Origin: Paraburkholderia panacisoli
Lineage (GTDB): Bacteria; Pseudomonadota; Gammaproteobacteria; Burkholderiales; Burkholderiaceae
DNA: 64,000 nt
Assembly: GCF_008369935.1 (NCBI RefSeq)
Contig: NZ_VTUZ01000032.1
Location: 1 to 64,000 of the forward strand
Direction: 5' to 3'
The notes under the pieces are model-generated. The model made no database searches, was not told the origin of the DNA, and saw only the letters and a program-made list of their open reading frames with translations. Below are positions 34,164 through 42,765 of the stretch, in pieces. Each line of letters opens with the position of its first letter. Position 1 is the first letter of the stretch. The position numbers and the translations under genes were made by a program.

Positions 34164-35720
34164 ATGGACACCAACCATCCGAATCACCCGCCGCTCACAG
34201 GGGCAACGCTTGCCCTGGGTTCGCTGAGCGTTGGCCTCGCGGGCTTTATGACCGTGCTCGACTCGTCGATCGCCAACGTGGCCATTCCAACCATTTCCGG
34301 CAACCTCGGCGTATCGGTCGACGAAGGCACGTGGGTCATCACCGTCTTTGCTGCTGCGAATGCAATCGCGATCCCATTGACTGGCTGGCTGACCCAGAGG
34401 CTGGGCCAGGTCCGGCTGTTCATCGGCTCGATATTGCTGTTCGTGTTCGCCTCCTGGCTGTGCGGCATTGCGCCAACGTTGCCTATCCTGTTGCTTGCGC
34501 GCGTGCTGCAGGGCGCCGTGGCTGGGCCACTCATCCCGATGTCGCAGGCGCTGCTGCTCAGTTCGTGGCCAAAGGCAAAATCCTCGCTGGCGCTTGCGCT
34601 GTTCTCGATGATCGTCGTCACCGGGCCGATTGTCGGGCCGTCGCTCGGCGGCTGGGTGACGGACAGCTATAGCTGGTCGTGGATCTTCTATATCAACATT
34701 CCAGTCGGTCTTTTTGCTGCCACGATGGTCTGGCTTCTCTACCGCAAGCGCGATACGCCGGCCAAAAAGTTGCCTATCGACATTGTCGGACTGGTGCTGC
34801 TGATCGTCTGGGTCGCGTCGCTTCAGGTGATGCTGGACAAGGGCAAGGATCTCGACTGGTTCTCGTCGAGCACGATTGTCGTATTGGCTATCGTAGCTGC
34901 GGTGGGTCTCGCGTTATTCATTATCTGGGAGCTGACAGAAAAGAACCCGATCGTCGACCTGACGCTGTTCAAGCAGCGCAACTTCCTTGGGGGCACCGTT
35001 TCGATTTCCATCGCGTATGGCATCTTCTTCGGAACACTGGTGCTGCTGCCGCAGTGGATGCAGGAATACCTGGGATACCGGGCCGTCGACGCGGGTCTCG
35101 CCACGGCACCGCTGGGCATTTTCGCGGTGATCGGCGCACCCATCATGGGCAAGATCCTGCCACGCTCCGATGCGCGCATTATCGGCACGTTCGCCTTCAT
35201 CGGATTCGCCATCGTCTACTTCATGCGTACGTATTTCTATACCGACATCAGCGAGGGATACATCGTTCTGCCGACCTTGTTGCAGGGTATTCCGATGGCG
35301 CTGTTCTTCGCTCCGCTCACCGTGATCATTCTGTCAGGGCAGCCGCCCGAAAGAGTGCCGGCCGCGGCCGGGCTGTCCACCTTCGGGCGCGTGTTCTTCG
35401 GTGGCGTAGGTACGTCGCTGGCGAACGTCGTGTGGAATAACCGGACGATCCTGCATCATGAGATTCTGACGCAGCAATCCAGCCCGACCAATCCGATCTT
35501 CAATGCACACATGAATTCCTATCATTCGCTGCTGGGTCTGGGGCAAGGCGCTTCGTATGCACTGTTCGACCAGACGGTACAGACACAAGCTGCCGTGCTT
35601 GGATTGAATGACGTGTTCTATGGAGCGGCGATCATCATGGTCGTCATCATTCCGCTCATCTGGATCACCAAACCGAGCAAGGCGGGTGGCGCAAGCGATG
35701 CCGCTGCGGCTGCACATTGA
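34164..35720 (+). CDS. EmrB/QacA-type MFS drug efflux pump (DHA2 family)
   Basis: A 518-residue, 14-helix MFS antiporter. Family motifs are visible: the motif-D segment VLDSSIANVAIP in helix 1, the antiporter motif GPIVGPSLGGWV in helix 5, and the loop sequence GWLTQRLGQVRLF. The ATG at 34164 is 73 bp after the adaptor stop. With the two preceding proteins it forms a tripartite pump; aromatic acids handled nearby are possible substrates, which is inference. Confidence 0.92.
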   Translation: MDTNHPNHPPLTGATLALGSLSVGLAGFMTVLDSSIANVAIPTISGNLGVSVDEGTWVITVFAAANAIAIPLTGWLTQRLGQVRLFIGSILLFVFASWLCGIAPTLPILLLARVLQGAVAGPLIPMSQALLLSSWPKAKSSLALALFSMIVVTGPIVGPSLGGWVTDSYSWSWIFYINIPVGLFAATMVWLLYRKRDTPAKKLPIDIVGLVLLIVWVASLQVMLDKGKDLDWFSSSTIVVLAIVAAVGLALFIIWELTEKNPIVDLTLFKQRNFLGGTVSISIAYGIFFGTLVLLPQWMQEYLGYRAVDAGLATAPLGIFAVIGAPIMGKILPRSDARIIGTFAFIGFAIVYFMRTYFYTDISEGYIVLPTLLQGIPMALFFAPLTVIILSGQPPERVPAAAGLSTFGRVFFGGVGTSLANVVWNNRTILHHEILTQQSSPTNPIFNAHMNSYHSLLGLGQGASYALFDQTVQTQAAVLGLNDVFYGAAIIMVVIIPLIWITKPSKAGGASDAAAAAH

Positions 35721-35769
35721 AAGATACGCTGGGCAATGAAAATCTGTAAGTATCCTGAAGGAGTTAAAA

Positions 35770-36285
35770 ATGAAGACATCGGAAACACAACGCCAAATCG
35801 TCAGCGTCAAGATCAATGCTGACGTCACGTTTGAAAGCTTCGTCAAAAGCTTTCAGAAAAGACTTGGAAAATTCGATCAGGCGGCGATAGCAGCCCTGAT
35901 GGGGCAGCCTCGCGAAGCAGCAGCCGCGATTCAAGGCATGGAAGGAGATCAAGGGTTGATGATTTTCTTTGCGCTTGATCACGGACGTGCGCTAACGATG
36001 GTCGGAAAAAGCCAGAAGGCCATCCGGTTCATCTTGGGGAACCCACTGGTAGCGATACAGATGACCCAACACGACGTACGTGCTGGGCAATATGTTCCTT
36101 TAACGCTCATTGCCTATGAGCATGAGGAAAATCGCGTTCGCATCGAGTATGACCAGCCATCGTCCATTCTCGGCGCTTGCGAAAATGCGGAAGTTGACAA
36201 AACCGCACGCGAGCTCGATCGCAAGCTTCGCCTGGTGGTGGAGCACGCGATCGAGGATGCCTCCAGTGCAACTGGAAGAAAATAG
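35770..36285 (+). CDS. DUF302-domain protein
   Basis: A 171-residue soluble protein with a DUF302 domain at about residues 45-150 (GLMIFFALDHGRALTMVGKSQKAIRFILGNPLVA, then the D-V-R-A-G and YDQPSSIL segments). No signal peptide is visible. AAGGAG precedes the ATG by six bases. DUF302 proteins are widespread and not functionally settled. It follows the efflux operon after 49 bp in the same direction and may be cotranscribed. Confidence 0.8.
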   Translation: MKTSETQRQIVSVKINADVTFESFVKSFQKRLGKFDQAAIAALMGQPREAAAAIQGMEGDQGLMIFFALDHGRALTMVGKSQKAIRFILGNPLVAIQMTQHDVRAGQYVPLTLIAYEHEENRVRIEYDQPSSILGACENAEVDKTARELDRKLRLVVEHAIEDASSATGRK

Positions 36286-36483
36286 CGATGGTGATGGGAG
36301 TGGATGAAAAATGGGGGAGGGGCGTTCATTGTCGAGCAACCTCTGGCGATCTGAAGAGAGGGAACCGCTTGGCGAAGAAACTCTCAAGTCGCCCATCGAG
36401 TAGCTCTACCCGCGTTTGCAGAAGATAGTGAGCGCCCTTCATCGACCAACGCATTTGTTGACGTTTCGTGAGCCGTCGGCTAC

Positions 36484-36660
36484 GTGAACTCGACGCCGGA
36501 CTGCACGGACCAGCCCGCCGCGATGGACGGCTGTTCGGACTTGTTGGTCGACATCTTCGGCGAGCGCGGGCGGCACGTGCGGACCTGTGTGGGCGTTTCG
36601 GCGTTGCCGCTCAACGGCGTGATCGTCGTCGAGGCGGTGTTCGAAATCGAGCCGGGCTGC
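36484..36660 (+). pseudogene. RidA-family relic (C-terminal part)
   Basis: The plus strand encodes NSTPDCTDQPAAMDGCSDLLVDIFGERGRHVR followed by a VSALPLNGVIVVEAVFEIE-like ending. This matches the C-terminal half of RidA/YjgF proteins, including the conserved R and the final strand pattern. The N-terminal half is missing and no start is available. A complete RidA gene exists elsewhere in the window (59848). Confidence 0.6.
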
Positions 36661-36741
36661 AATTCGAATCGCGAAACATGTGACACAAACGTCGTAACTT
36701 GCGTTTTCGAGAGGTGTTTGAGCACTATCGATTGCCGGTGC

Positions 36742-36919
36742 GATGAGCGGGGCTGTCTCCGATGCGACGAACATCGCGCACGCCCGTATGGATAGCGACC
36801 GGGCTCGCCTGCTCACGCTTTTTATCGCGTGGAAGATTGACACGCTAGGCATCAAGGCGGTGATGACCGAATTCTCTGCGATCACGCTGGTGGCGCTAAA
36901 TGTTGAAGGAAGCCGTTAA
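36742..36919 (+). pseudogene. Acyl-CoA dehydrogenase relic (C-terminal helical part)
   Basis: The frame reads ATNIAHARMDSDRARLLTLF, then IAWKIDTLGIKAVMTEFSAI, then stops after LVALNVEGSR. The pattern of a helix with AR-x-x-x-x-RLL followed by a helix with IDTxGxKA-x-x-E-x-x-I is that of the C-terminal domain of acyl-CoA dehydrogenases. It ends where the ISKra4 relic begins, so the insertion probably destroyed the gene. Confidence 0.55.
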
Positions 36920-37663
36920 AAACCCTGGGATGTGCGTTGCCAAGGCCACGTAACGCGGCGCTCTCCAATCCACGGAAACTGTTGCTGTGCGAGTTCCTGG
37001 AATTTCTGGTTCAACAACGCGACGCGCAATTGCACGACACTGTGCGCTCCCACGCGACTCCAGCGCATGTGCTGGCCCTTGCACATTCGACGGCCGACGA
37101 TCCGGTTAATCGACGATTCGACGAAGCCCGTGGAGATTCGCCTTCCCACGCCTCGCCATGTGCGATAGTCGATCAGCGACTCAACATTGCTCTTGAGATA
37201 CGTGACCACATTGGAGAGGCCATAGCTTGCTTTCCTGACCTGTCTGCTCACCGCCGGGGTCTCGTTTCTCACGCAGATCAAGCAGGTGGGCGAGCTTAGT
37301 TGCGAACTTCTGCCACGCCACGGTATGTCCGACCCAAACGTAATGACGGAAGCGGACAAACAGGTCCCACAGTTCGAACGCTGATCCATTCTTCGTGAGT
37401 CGTCCATATGCCAGTGGCGCGATAGCCTGATCAACGCGACGCAACAGCCGCCCAATATGCGCCCAATCCAGGATCCACTCATTATCATATGGGAGGTCTT
37501 TGGCTACGTCAGCCAAGTCCCGAGCTCCATCCGTCAGGACGACAACTTCATTAGGATCCCGGCATCCACTGTCCTCGAGGAGTCGTATCATCTCTTGATT
37601 CAGTCGCCTGGTGCGCGGCATGGCTGAAGCACATACGCGTGGCTGCTTACCGGCTTGGCCCAA
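36916..37663 (-). pseudogene. ISKra4-family transposase relic
   Basis: Two frames on the minus strand together match the C-terminal half of ISKra4 transposases. The upstream part reads VVVLTDGARDLADVAKDLPYDNEWILDWAHIGRLLRRV. The other, after a frameshift near 37250, reads RKASYGLSNVVTYLKSNVES, then RRISTGFVESSINRIVGRRMCKGQHMRWSRVGAH. The N-terminal half is absent. Non-functional; it abuts the acyl-CoA dehydrogenase relic. Confidence 0.8.
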
Positions 37664-37901
37664 GGCTGTTGCAGGAAGTCGTTAAAAAGGCTGGGAGGCG
37701 AGAGCGCGGAGGGGTATCGTCGCTTTAACCATGGAATTAATTTCTCGTATTTTGGGTCTTTAAAGGTACTAGTTTGCAAGCAAAGCTCGGACTGCGATCG
37801 AGCACCATGATTGCACCTGCAGTCGATTCACGGAGTTCCTTTTTTACGGAACAATCGGCACCAAAGGCCGGGCGCCCGCATCGCCAAATCGGAGAGACGA
37901 T

Positions 37902-38051
37902 ATGAAGGACCGCGCAAATGAATCAGTCAGTGCCCGCTACCGTTCGGTCGTTCAAGACGCCAAACATTGGCCGCGTCACGCGCGCAAGCAAAATCGCGAG
38001 TGGCTGCAGCGCCCGCAGGCCGCGTTGGCTTCAGGGGCGGCTCGGACGTGA
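37902..38051 (+). CDS. Possible 49-residue small protein
   Basis: ATG at 37902 follows GGAGAGA at a good distance and opens 49 codons (MKDRANESVSARYRSVVQDA and onward, ending GAART). It is basic and polar with no signal or membrane helix. It ends 20 bp before the secreted protein gene. I do not recognise it; it may be a leader ORF or chance. Confidence 0.35.
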   Translation: MKDRANESVSARYRSVVQDAKHWPRHARKQNREWLQRPQAALASGAART

Positions 38052-38071
38052 GCACGTTGAGGAGAACTTCG

Positions 38072-38782
38072 ATGCGACACGCGGCCCGGTCTCTTAGCTC
38101 GGCGCTCTACGCGACGATTGTGGCGCTCGCTTTCAGTGGGGGTTTCGGTGCGGGTGGTGCTTCGACTTCGGCGCAGGCCGCTGGCACCGCCAGCCGGTTC
38201 GAATGGCCCGCGTCATTCAACGTGCTCGGCGATGGTTATCCGCACTCTGGCGATGCATGCCGACGGCTCGGCGAGTCGGCCGCGACTGCGAACTATCTCG
38301 ACCACATGGCGATGCTGGTCGGCTGTCCGGGCGCGAGCGATAGCGCCGCCGTGCGCGCAATCGTCGGGCATCAGCGGCATGCGCGGGTCGTCGGCGAAGC
38401 GGATGGCGTGACGCTGATTTCGATTTCGACGGAACGCGGTCCGGTCGGTTCGCAGAACAGCCACGCGCCCGTAAAGGAATCGCCTATCAGCGCGACCGGC
38501 ACCCTGGCCTGCGAGCGCGACAACGGACAGACCAAAACGATGTGCAAGTTCGGCGTCGTCCATCACAGCGATCGATCGAATACGGTCGTGGTCTACTGGC
38601 CCGATGGCACGACGCGGGCAATTTTCTTCGGTGCTAACGGCCGGATAATCGGCACAGCTGCGGCCGCGAGCGATCGTCCGATGCCCGGCAACACGCTGAC
38701 CCGGAAGCACGCCGGCATCAATCTGATTTCAGTCGGCAATGAACGCTACGAAATCGAGGACACTGTTCTGTCCGGTGATTGA
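38072..38782 (+). CDS. Secreted protein of unknown function
   Basis: A 236-residue protein with an N-terminal signal peptide (hydrophobic stretch ALYATIVALAFSGGFGAGG, probable cleavage after AQA). The mature part has four cysteines and no family I recognise: a region with SGDACRRLGESAATANYLDHMAMLVGCPG, a middle threonine/serine-rich part and a C-terminal strand pattern NTVVVYWPDGTTRAIFFGANGRIIG. The ATG at 38072 has GAGGAGAA upstream. It is probably periplasmic. Confidence 0.75.
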   Translation: MRHAARSLSSALYATIVALAFSGGFGAGGASTSAQAAGTASRFEWPASFNVLGDGYPHSGDACRRLGESAATANYLDHMAMLVGCPGASDSAAVRAIVGHQRHARVVGEADGVTLISISTERGPVGSQNSHAPVKESPISATGTLACERDNGQTKTMCKFGVVHHSDRSNTVVVYWPDGTTRAIFFGANGRIIGTAAAASDRPMPGNTLTRKHAGINLISVGNERYEIEDTVLSGD

Positions 38783-39224
38783 ATGGCGTTGAAGTACATT
38801 GGCGCAAGCCATGCGCGGTTGAACATGTGATTCGCCGCGCGTCACTTTCATTTCCATCCATCCCTTCGCTTTAAACCCTTGTCATGGGGCGGCACGGCGC
38901 GCCGTGCCGCCATGCTCAGGCATGCCGCGTGCCAATGCCCGACTCGCGCACGAGAATATTAGTAATAATTCAAAAAAAGCTGCTGGTCTATGCGAATTGC
39001 TTACAGCGGCATGCGGCGTGATTCTTTCAATTCGATAAAGCGCGTATGCGGGATTACCCCATGCCGTCAGATCGATATTATTGATTAATATTATTACTTG
39101 CCAGATGTTGCGCGCCGGCCTGACCGGCTGCCATTTGCGAAGCGTCAACGATCATAACGATCCTTTACATCGATCTGTAGACCTAAGCATTTCAACCCGA
39201 TCAGCGGTTCCATAGGAGGAGGTC
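38783..39224. other. Intergenic region with palindrome and AT-rich promoter zone
   Basis: No gene is visible. It contains a 24-bp perfect palindrome (38888-38911) and then an unusually AT-rich zone at about 38950-39160. Inverted AGTAATAAT (38961-38969) and ATTATTACT (39090-39098) flank that zone. It probably contains the promoter of the arabinofuranosidase-like gene and could be a target of AT-binding silencers. Confidence 0.5.
38888..38911. repeat. Perfect 24-bp palindrome
   Basis: The arm GGCGGCACGGCG is followed directly by its reverse complement CGCCGTGCCGCC. It lies about 105 bp after the secreted protein gene. There is no U-tract. It may be a strong hairpin terminator or a palindromic protein-binding site. 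Confidence 0.6.
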
Positions 39225-41267
39225 ATGATGTCCAGAAAAATCGGATTAGTGGCGGTCTGGCTGGCGATGGCCGTCGGACTTGCCGCGTGTAATGGCGACA
39301 ATAGCGGCGCGTCGACCTCGCCGGTGGCGTATGCGGCCACCGCGAACCCTGCGCCGTCCAACAGCGCGGCGCAGTCGAATTCGAATGCATCGGCGGACGA
39401 CAACGCGGCGACCACCACCGCGCTGCCCTGCGATGCCGCCGCCACGGCCAACACGCCCTGCTCCGCGGCGCACAGCGTGACACGTCTGCTGACGAAGAAC
39501 TACCAGGGCCCGCTGTTCCAGATTCAACGCGCGTCCGATAACACGACGCTCGACGTCTATCCGTACACCAACCGCACGCTCAAGGGCGGCGATCGCTCAC
39601 TGGTCGGCTCGGCGAATGTGCAGAGCACGCAGTCCTTCTGCAACAACACGACCTGCTCGGTTACCTCCATCTACGATCAGGTCGATCTGGTCGCGCCATT
39701 GAAGGGGGGCGCATTCGGTAACGTACCAGCGACGCTCACACGGAACCAGGACGGCACGGAATCGTTGACGGTGCCCAACGGCACCTCGGGCTCGCAGAAA
39801 ACGACCACCGTGCCAGTCCTCAACGGCTTCGCGACGATCACGCTGCCCGGCACCGCGGGCACCTTGACAGTGCAACTGCAACAGCCACCGACCGCATTGA
39901 CCGCGCAAGCGCCGACCGAGCAAGTGACGATTGGTAACGACTTGCCCGCGCTCCCCGGCACGCCGGCCAAGCTCGCGTTCGTCACGACGAACGGCGTGCA
40001 GATTCCGGCTCTCGGCACGTTGGCCGGCCAAGCCTATCGCAAGCGCTTCGGCACGGTGAATCAGTCGATCGGCGATAGCGAAATCGCCGAGTACATGGTG
40101 GCCGGCGCGCACTACGGCCAATCGTCGACCTGCTGCGGCACCTACGGCAACATGGAAAACAGTGCGAATCCCAGCACCTATTCGCACGGCGAAGTGGAAG
40201 GCGAAATGTTCGCGCTCGCGTTCTCGAACGGCAACGCGGCCGTGTTCGGCTATTGCGACGGCGACTCGATCCAGCCATCGAACGTGAAGGACCCGGTGTG
40301 CAATGCGCTCGATACCAACTGGCCGGGCGTCGATGCGGAAGCCGGAGTGTATCTGTACGGTCCGCAGCAGCCGGCGAAAGAGAAGTTCGTCACGGTCCTG
40401 TCGAAGTACTCGCCCGTCACCGCCTCGAATCTCTTCGCGGTTAAAGGCGGTTCCGCTTCACAAAGCGTGCTGACGTCGCTGTACGACCAGGCGCCGCCTG
40501 AAGCGCTGAACTTCGGCCACGACGCGGGTCATGCGTTCAACGGCCAATGGCAGGGCGGTCTGTCGCTCGGCGAAGGCGGCGACGGCAGCGCCGCGCCGAT
40601 CCAGTTCTTCGAAGGCGCGATCCTCACCAAGGCGACGTCCGATACGACCGACAACGCAATCCAGTCGAGCATCGCGAGCTTCTACGGGCCGCCGTCCAAC
40701 GCGGCCGTGTCGGCCTGCTATGCGAACAACCTGATCAATTCGCCGCTCAGTCTCGCGACGCCGGATGCGTGGTCGCAGTCGAACGGCGGCACCGCCGTGC
40801 CCGCCACCGACATCTCCAGCGTGAATCGCGGCGCCGCGACGATCACGAGCACGAATGGTTCGGCCGTGTCGAACATCCATGAAGTGATCCGCGTGCAGGG
40901 CGGCCAGTCGTACACGTTCACCGACTATGTGCTCGCCACCACCAACGCGACGGTGTTCCCCGGCGGCTCGATCCAGACCGACGATCCGAGCGGCACCGAG
41001 TTCGGCTGGGTGCTGAACACGAACACCGGCGCAATCGTCCGCGGTACTTGGGGCGCGGGTCAGCCGACCGCGCTGAGCGCGGTGAAAGCGGGCAACTGGT
41101 GGAAAGTGACGATGACGCTGACGGCTCCCGCGGGATCGAACAATGCGCAGGTGTTCATCGATCCGCCCACGTCGAGCAGCGCAGGCGTGCGTTCGCAGCA
41201 GGCCGCGTATCTGAGTGCGACGCATTACTGCCCGAGCCTCGCGATCATGAGCGGTGCGACGTCGTAA
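39225..41267 (+). CDS. Lipoprotein with GH54-like alpha-L-arabinofuranosidase catalytic domain
   Basis: A 680-residue lipoprotein. The signal ends in the lipobox GLAAC (Cys22), followed by a Ser/Asn/Ala-rich linker to about residue 67. The catalytic domain (about 68-488) matches the GH54 pattern: PCDAA...TPCSAAHSVTRLL, IYDQV, a vicinal Cys303-Cys304 (STCCGTYGNMEN), the likely nucleophile Glu372 (GVDAEAGVYLYG) and the likely acid/base Asp453 (LGEGGDGSAAP). GH54 enzymes remove arabinose from arabinoxylan and are mostly fungal. Instead of the usual CBM42 there is a C-terminal beta-sandwich-like domain (about 510-670). The ATG follows AGGAGGAGG. It is probably anchored at the cell surface or in the periplasm. 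Confidence 0.8.
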   Translation: MMSRKIGLVAVWLAMAVGLAACNGDNSGASTSPVAYAATANPAPSNSAAQSNSNASADDNAATTTALPCDAAATANTPCSAAHSVTRLLTKNYQGPLFQIQRASDNTTLDVYPYTNRTLKGGDRSLVGSANVQSTQSFCNNTTCSVTSIYDQVDLVAPLKGGAFGNVPATLTRNQDGTESLTVPNGTSGSQKTTTVPVLNGFATITLPGTAGTLTVQLQQPPTALTAQAPTEQVTIGNDLPALPGTPAKLAFVTTNGVQIPALGTLAGQAYRKRFGTVNQSIGDSEIAEYMVAGAHYGQSSTCCGTYGNMENSANPSTYSHGEVEGEMFALAFSNGNAAVFGYCDGDSIQPSNVKDPVCNALDTNWPGVDAEAGVYLYGPQQPAKEKFVTVLSKYSPVTASNLFAVKGGSASQSVLTSLYDQAPPEALNFGHDAGHAFNGQWQGGLSLGEGGDGSAAPIQFFEGAILTKATSDTTDNAIQSSIASFYGPPSNAAVSACYANNLINSPLSLATPDAWSQSNGGTAVPATDISSVNRGAATITSTNGSAVSNIHEVIRVQGGQSYTFTDYVLATTNATVFPGGSIQTDDPSGTEFGWVLNTNTGAIVRGTWGAGQPTALSAVKAGNWWKVTMTLTAPAGSNNAQVFIDPPTSSSAGVRSQQAAYLSATHYCPSLAIMSGATS

Positions 41268-41445
41268 GCACGATGAGCGCGACGTAGCGACGGATGATTC
41301 GTTGACGCGTCGCGCGATTAAAAGCAGACCCGCTCACTATGCAAGCCCTCGCGTCCGACACGATCGCGAAAGCCTGTTGCAATAGACGCTTTTGATCGCG
41401 CGTGGCCGAAGCGCAGCGATAGGCGGCCGGCCACGCCATGTCACT

Positions 41446-41640
41446 TCAACCAATCACTTCCTGCTTCCCCGGAATGCCCGACCCGCGCAACGAACACCTG
41501 CGCGTCTCGGTGACGAAGATCAGCGCAATCTCGCCAACGACGCACGCGGCCATCATGTAACAAGCGGGCACCACCGCATTGCCCGTATGCGCGACGAGCC
41601 ATTCGTTCGCCATCGGCGCGGTACCCCCGAAAATCGGTTG
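41446..41640 (-). pseudogene. MHS-family MFS transporter relic (C-terminal end)
   Basis: The minus strand reads PIFGGTAPMANEWLVAHTGN, then AVVPACYMMAACVVGEIALIFVTETRRCSL and a stop at 41446. This is the last two transmembrane helices of a metabolite:H+ symporter (proline/citrate permease type), with FGGTAP and the ETRR-type tail. Everything upstream is lost at the junction with IS6 sequence at about 41641. Confidence 0.65.
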
Positions 41641-41684
41641 TGGTGCAATTCCGGCGCGTCGGCCTGTTACTCTTGAGCTTTTAC

Positions 41685-41820
41685 CGCCACATCAAAGCGC
41701 GGGTGAAAGTGATGCTCTGGTTCAAGCGGTTCCGCAGCGCCGCCGTTACCCTCACCGGCATCGAACTGATGCATCGCATTCGCAAAGGCCAGTTCGGTCT
41801 CACCCGCATTGCACCTCAAA
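41685..41820 (+). pseudogene. IS6-family transposase relic (C-terminal part)
   Basis: The plus strand encodes HIKARVKVMLWFKRFRSAAV, then TLTGIELMHRIRKGQFGL, the C-terminal end of an IS6-family transposase. The DDE core is missing. Its orientation is opposite to the N-terminal IS6 fragment at 41985-42138, so the pair records an inversion or two separate insertions. Confidence 0.7.
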
Positions 41821-41984
41821 GATACCACTTCGCCCTCGATTTGGATGGCGGTTCTTTCAGGTCGTTAAGGTATCCGAAACATGGACGATTTATTGCCCGC
41901 CTACCGAGTTTGCACCACAGCCCTATATTCTGCATATCCTCACCGTCGGCGGGGGCTGTTCATTCCATTCGCACCAGCGGCGAA

Positions 41985-42138
41985 TCGTCTCGTAGCTGAC
42001 CATCATGCTGCGCTCGAACAGCAACTCTTCAATGTCGCGCAGGCTGAGCTGGAACCGGAAGTACCAACGCACCGCATGGCTGATAACCGTCGCCGGAAAC
42101 CGGTGGCCGTGAAAAAGCGATTTCCTTTTCGTCATCAC
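41985..42138 (-). pseudogene. IS6-family transposase relic (N-terminal part)
   Basis: ATG at 42138 (or 42135) opens MTKRKSLFHGHRFPATVISH, then AVRWYFRFQLSLRDIEELLFER...SYETIRRWC, a standard IS6-family N-terminus. Similarity ends after about 50 residues and the catalytic domain is missing. It lies directly downstream of the 13-gene block. Confidence 0.75.
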
Positions 42139-42191
42139 TTCATGCTACGCGAACATCTCGCCAACCTGACAGTGCCGTCTGTAGTGTTGCT

Positions 42192-42728
42192 TCAACAACA
42201 ATTACCAACACTCGGCTGGCAAGGACTACAACAGGGTTCACAACAGCACGGGGCGCAGCCGCAATCCTGGCAACAGTCGCATTCACAGCAGCTTTGCTCG
42301 CAGCAACCGCAGCCGCCATACTCTGCAGGGCGATATCCGAGCGCCATGCCGGAGACTCCTTCGAGTGCCCGAGCGCTGCTAAAGAGCGCCGCGTTGACGA
42401 CGTCGATCCCGAGCTTCAATGTCGTACCCAGCGCACCGAACAACGTTTGCGTCGCGCCGCTCGCTTCTTGAGCCGCTGCCGGCCAGCCGGAGGGCGCCGG
42501 TATCGCGGCCACGGAAGGGGGGAGTGCCCATGCGGGAATGCCGGGCATGCCGCGTGGCAACCCCACCGGCACCATCATCATCTGGCCACCCGTCAATCCC
42601 GACGCGTCCAGCCGTTCCTTGTAACGCTGAAATTCGGACTGCGCACTCGTTTGCCCAGCGGATGGGGAAGATGCCGGCGTCTCGGCGTCTGGCTTGCCGG
42701 CCTGCTCGTCCTTCGGTTTCGTGGCCAT
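42192..42728 (-). CDS. Cysteine-rich C-terminal protein, 13-gene block member 13
   Basis: A 178-residue protein. The N-terminus (1-35) is charged and Ser/Ala rich. A Pro/Met-rich middle (MMMVPVGLPRGMPGIPAWALPP) precedes an amphipathic helix (TLFGALGTTLKLGIDVVNAAL). The last 39 residues contain 18 cysteines in CC, CxC and CCC clusters, ending VGNCC. No signal peptide is visible, which is unusual for such a Cys density unless the tail binds metal or is cross-linked after release. GGAGATCGAAA precedes the ATG. It is the last gene of the minus-strand block and matches no family I know. Confidence 0.75.
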   Translation of the reverse strand: MATKPKDEQAGKPDAETPASSPSAGQTSAQSEFQRYKERLDASGLTGGQMMMVPVGLPRGMPGIPAWALPPSVAAIPAPSGWPAAAQEASGATQTLFGALGTTLKLGIDVVNAALFSSARALEGVSGMALGYRPAEYGGCGCCEQSCCECDCCQDCGCAPCCCEPCCSPCQPSVGNCC

Positions 42729-42765
42729 TTTCGATCTCCTCGATGAACGCGGATACCCGCCTCCG

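Noticed and set aside
32945-34174. A 409-codon minus-strand open frame opposite the EmrA adaptor
   Set aside because: It is Arg-rich with no domain, and the plus-strand gene has a membrane anchor and lipoyl motifs with a good start.
40458-41225. A 255-codon minus-strand open frame opposite the arabinofuranosidase-like gene
   Set aside because: It is Arg/His-rich without any motif and is antisense to a well-supported catalytic domain.
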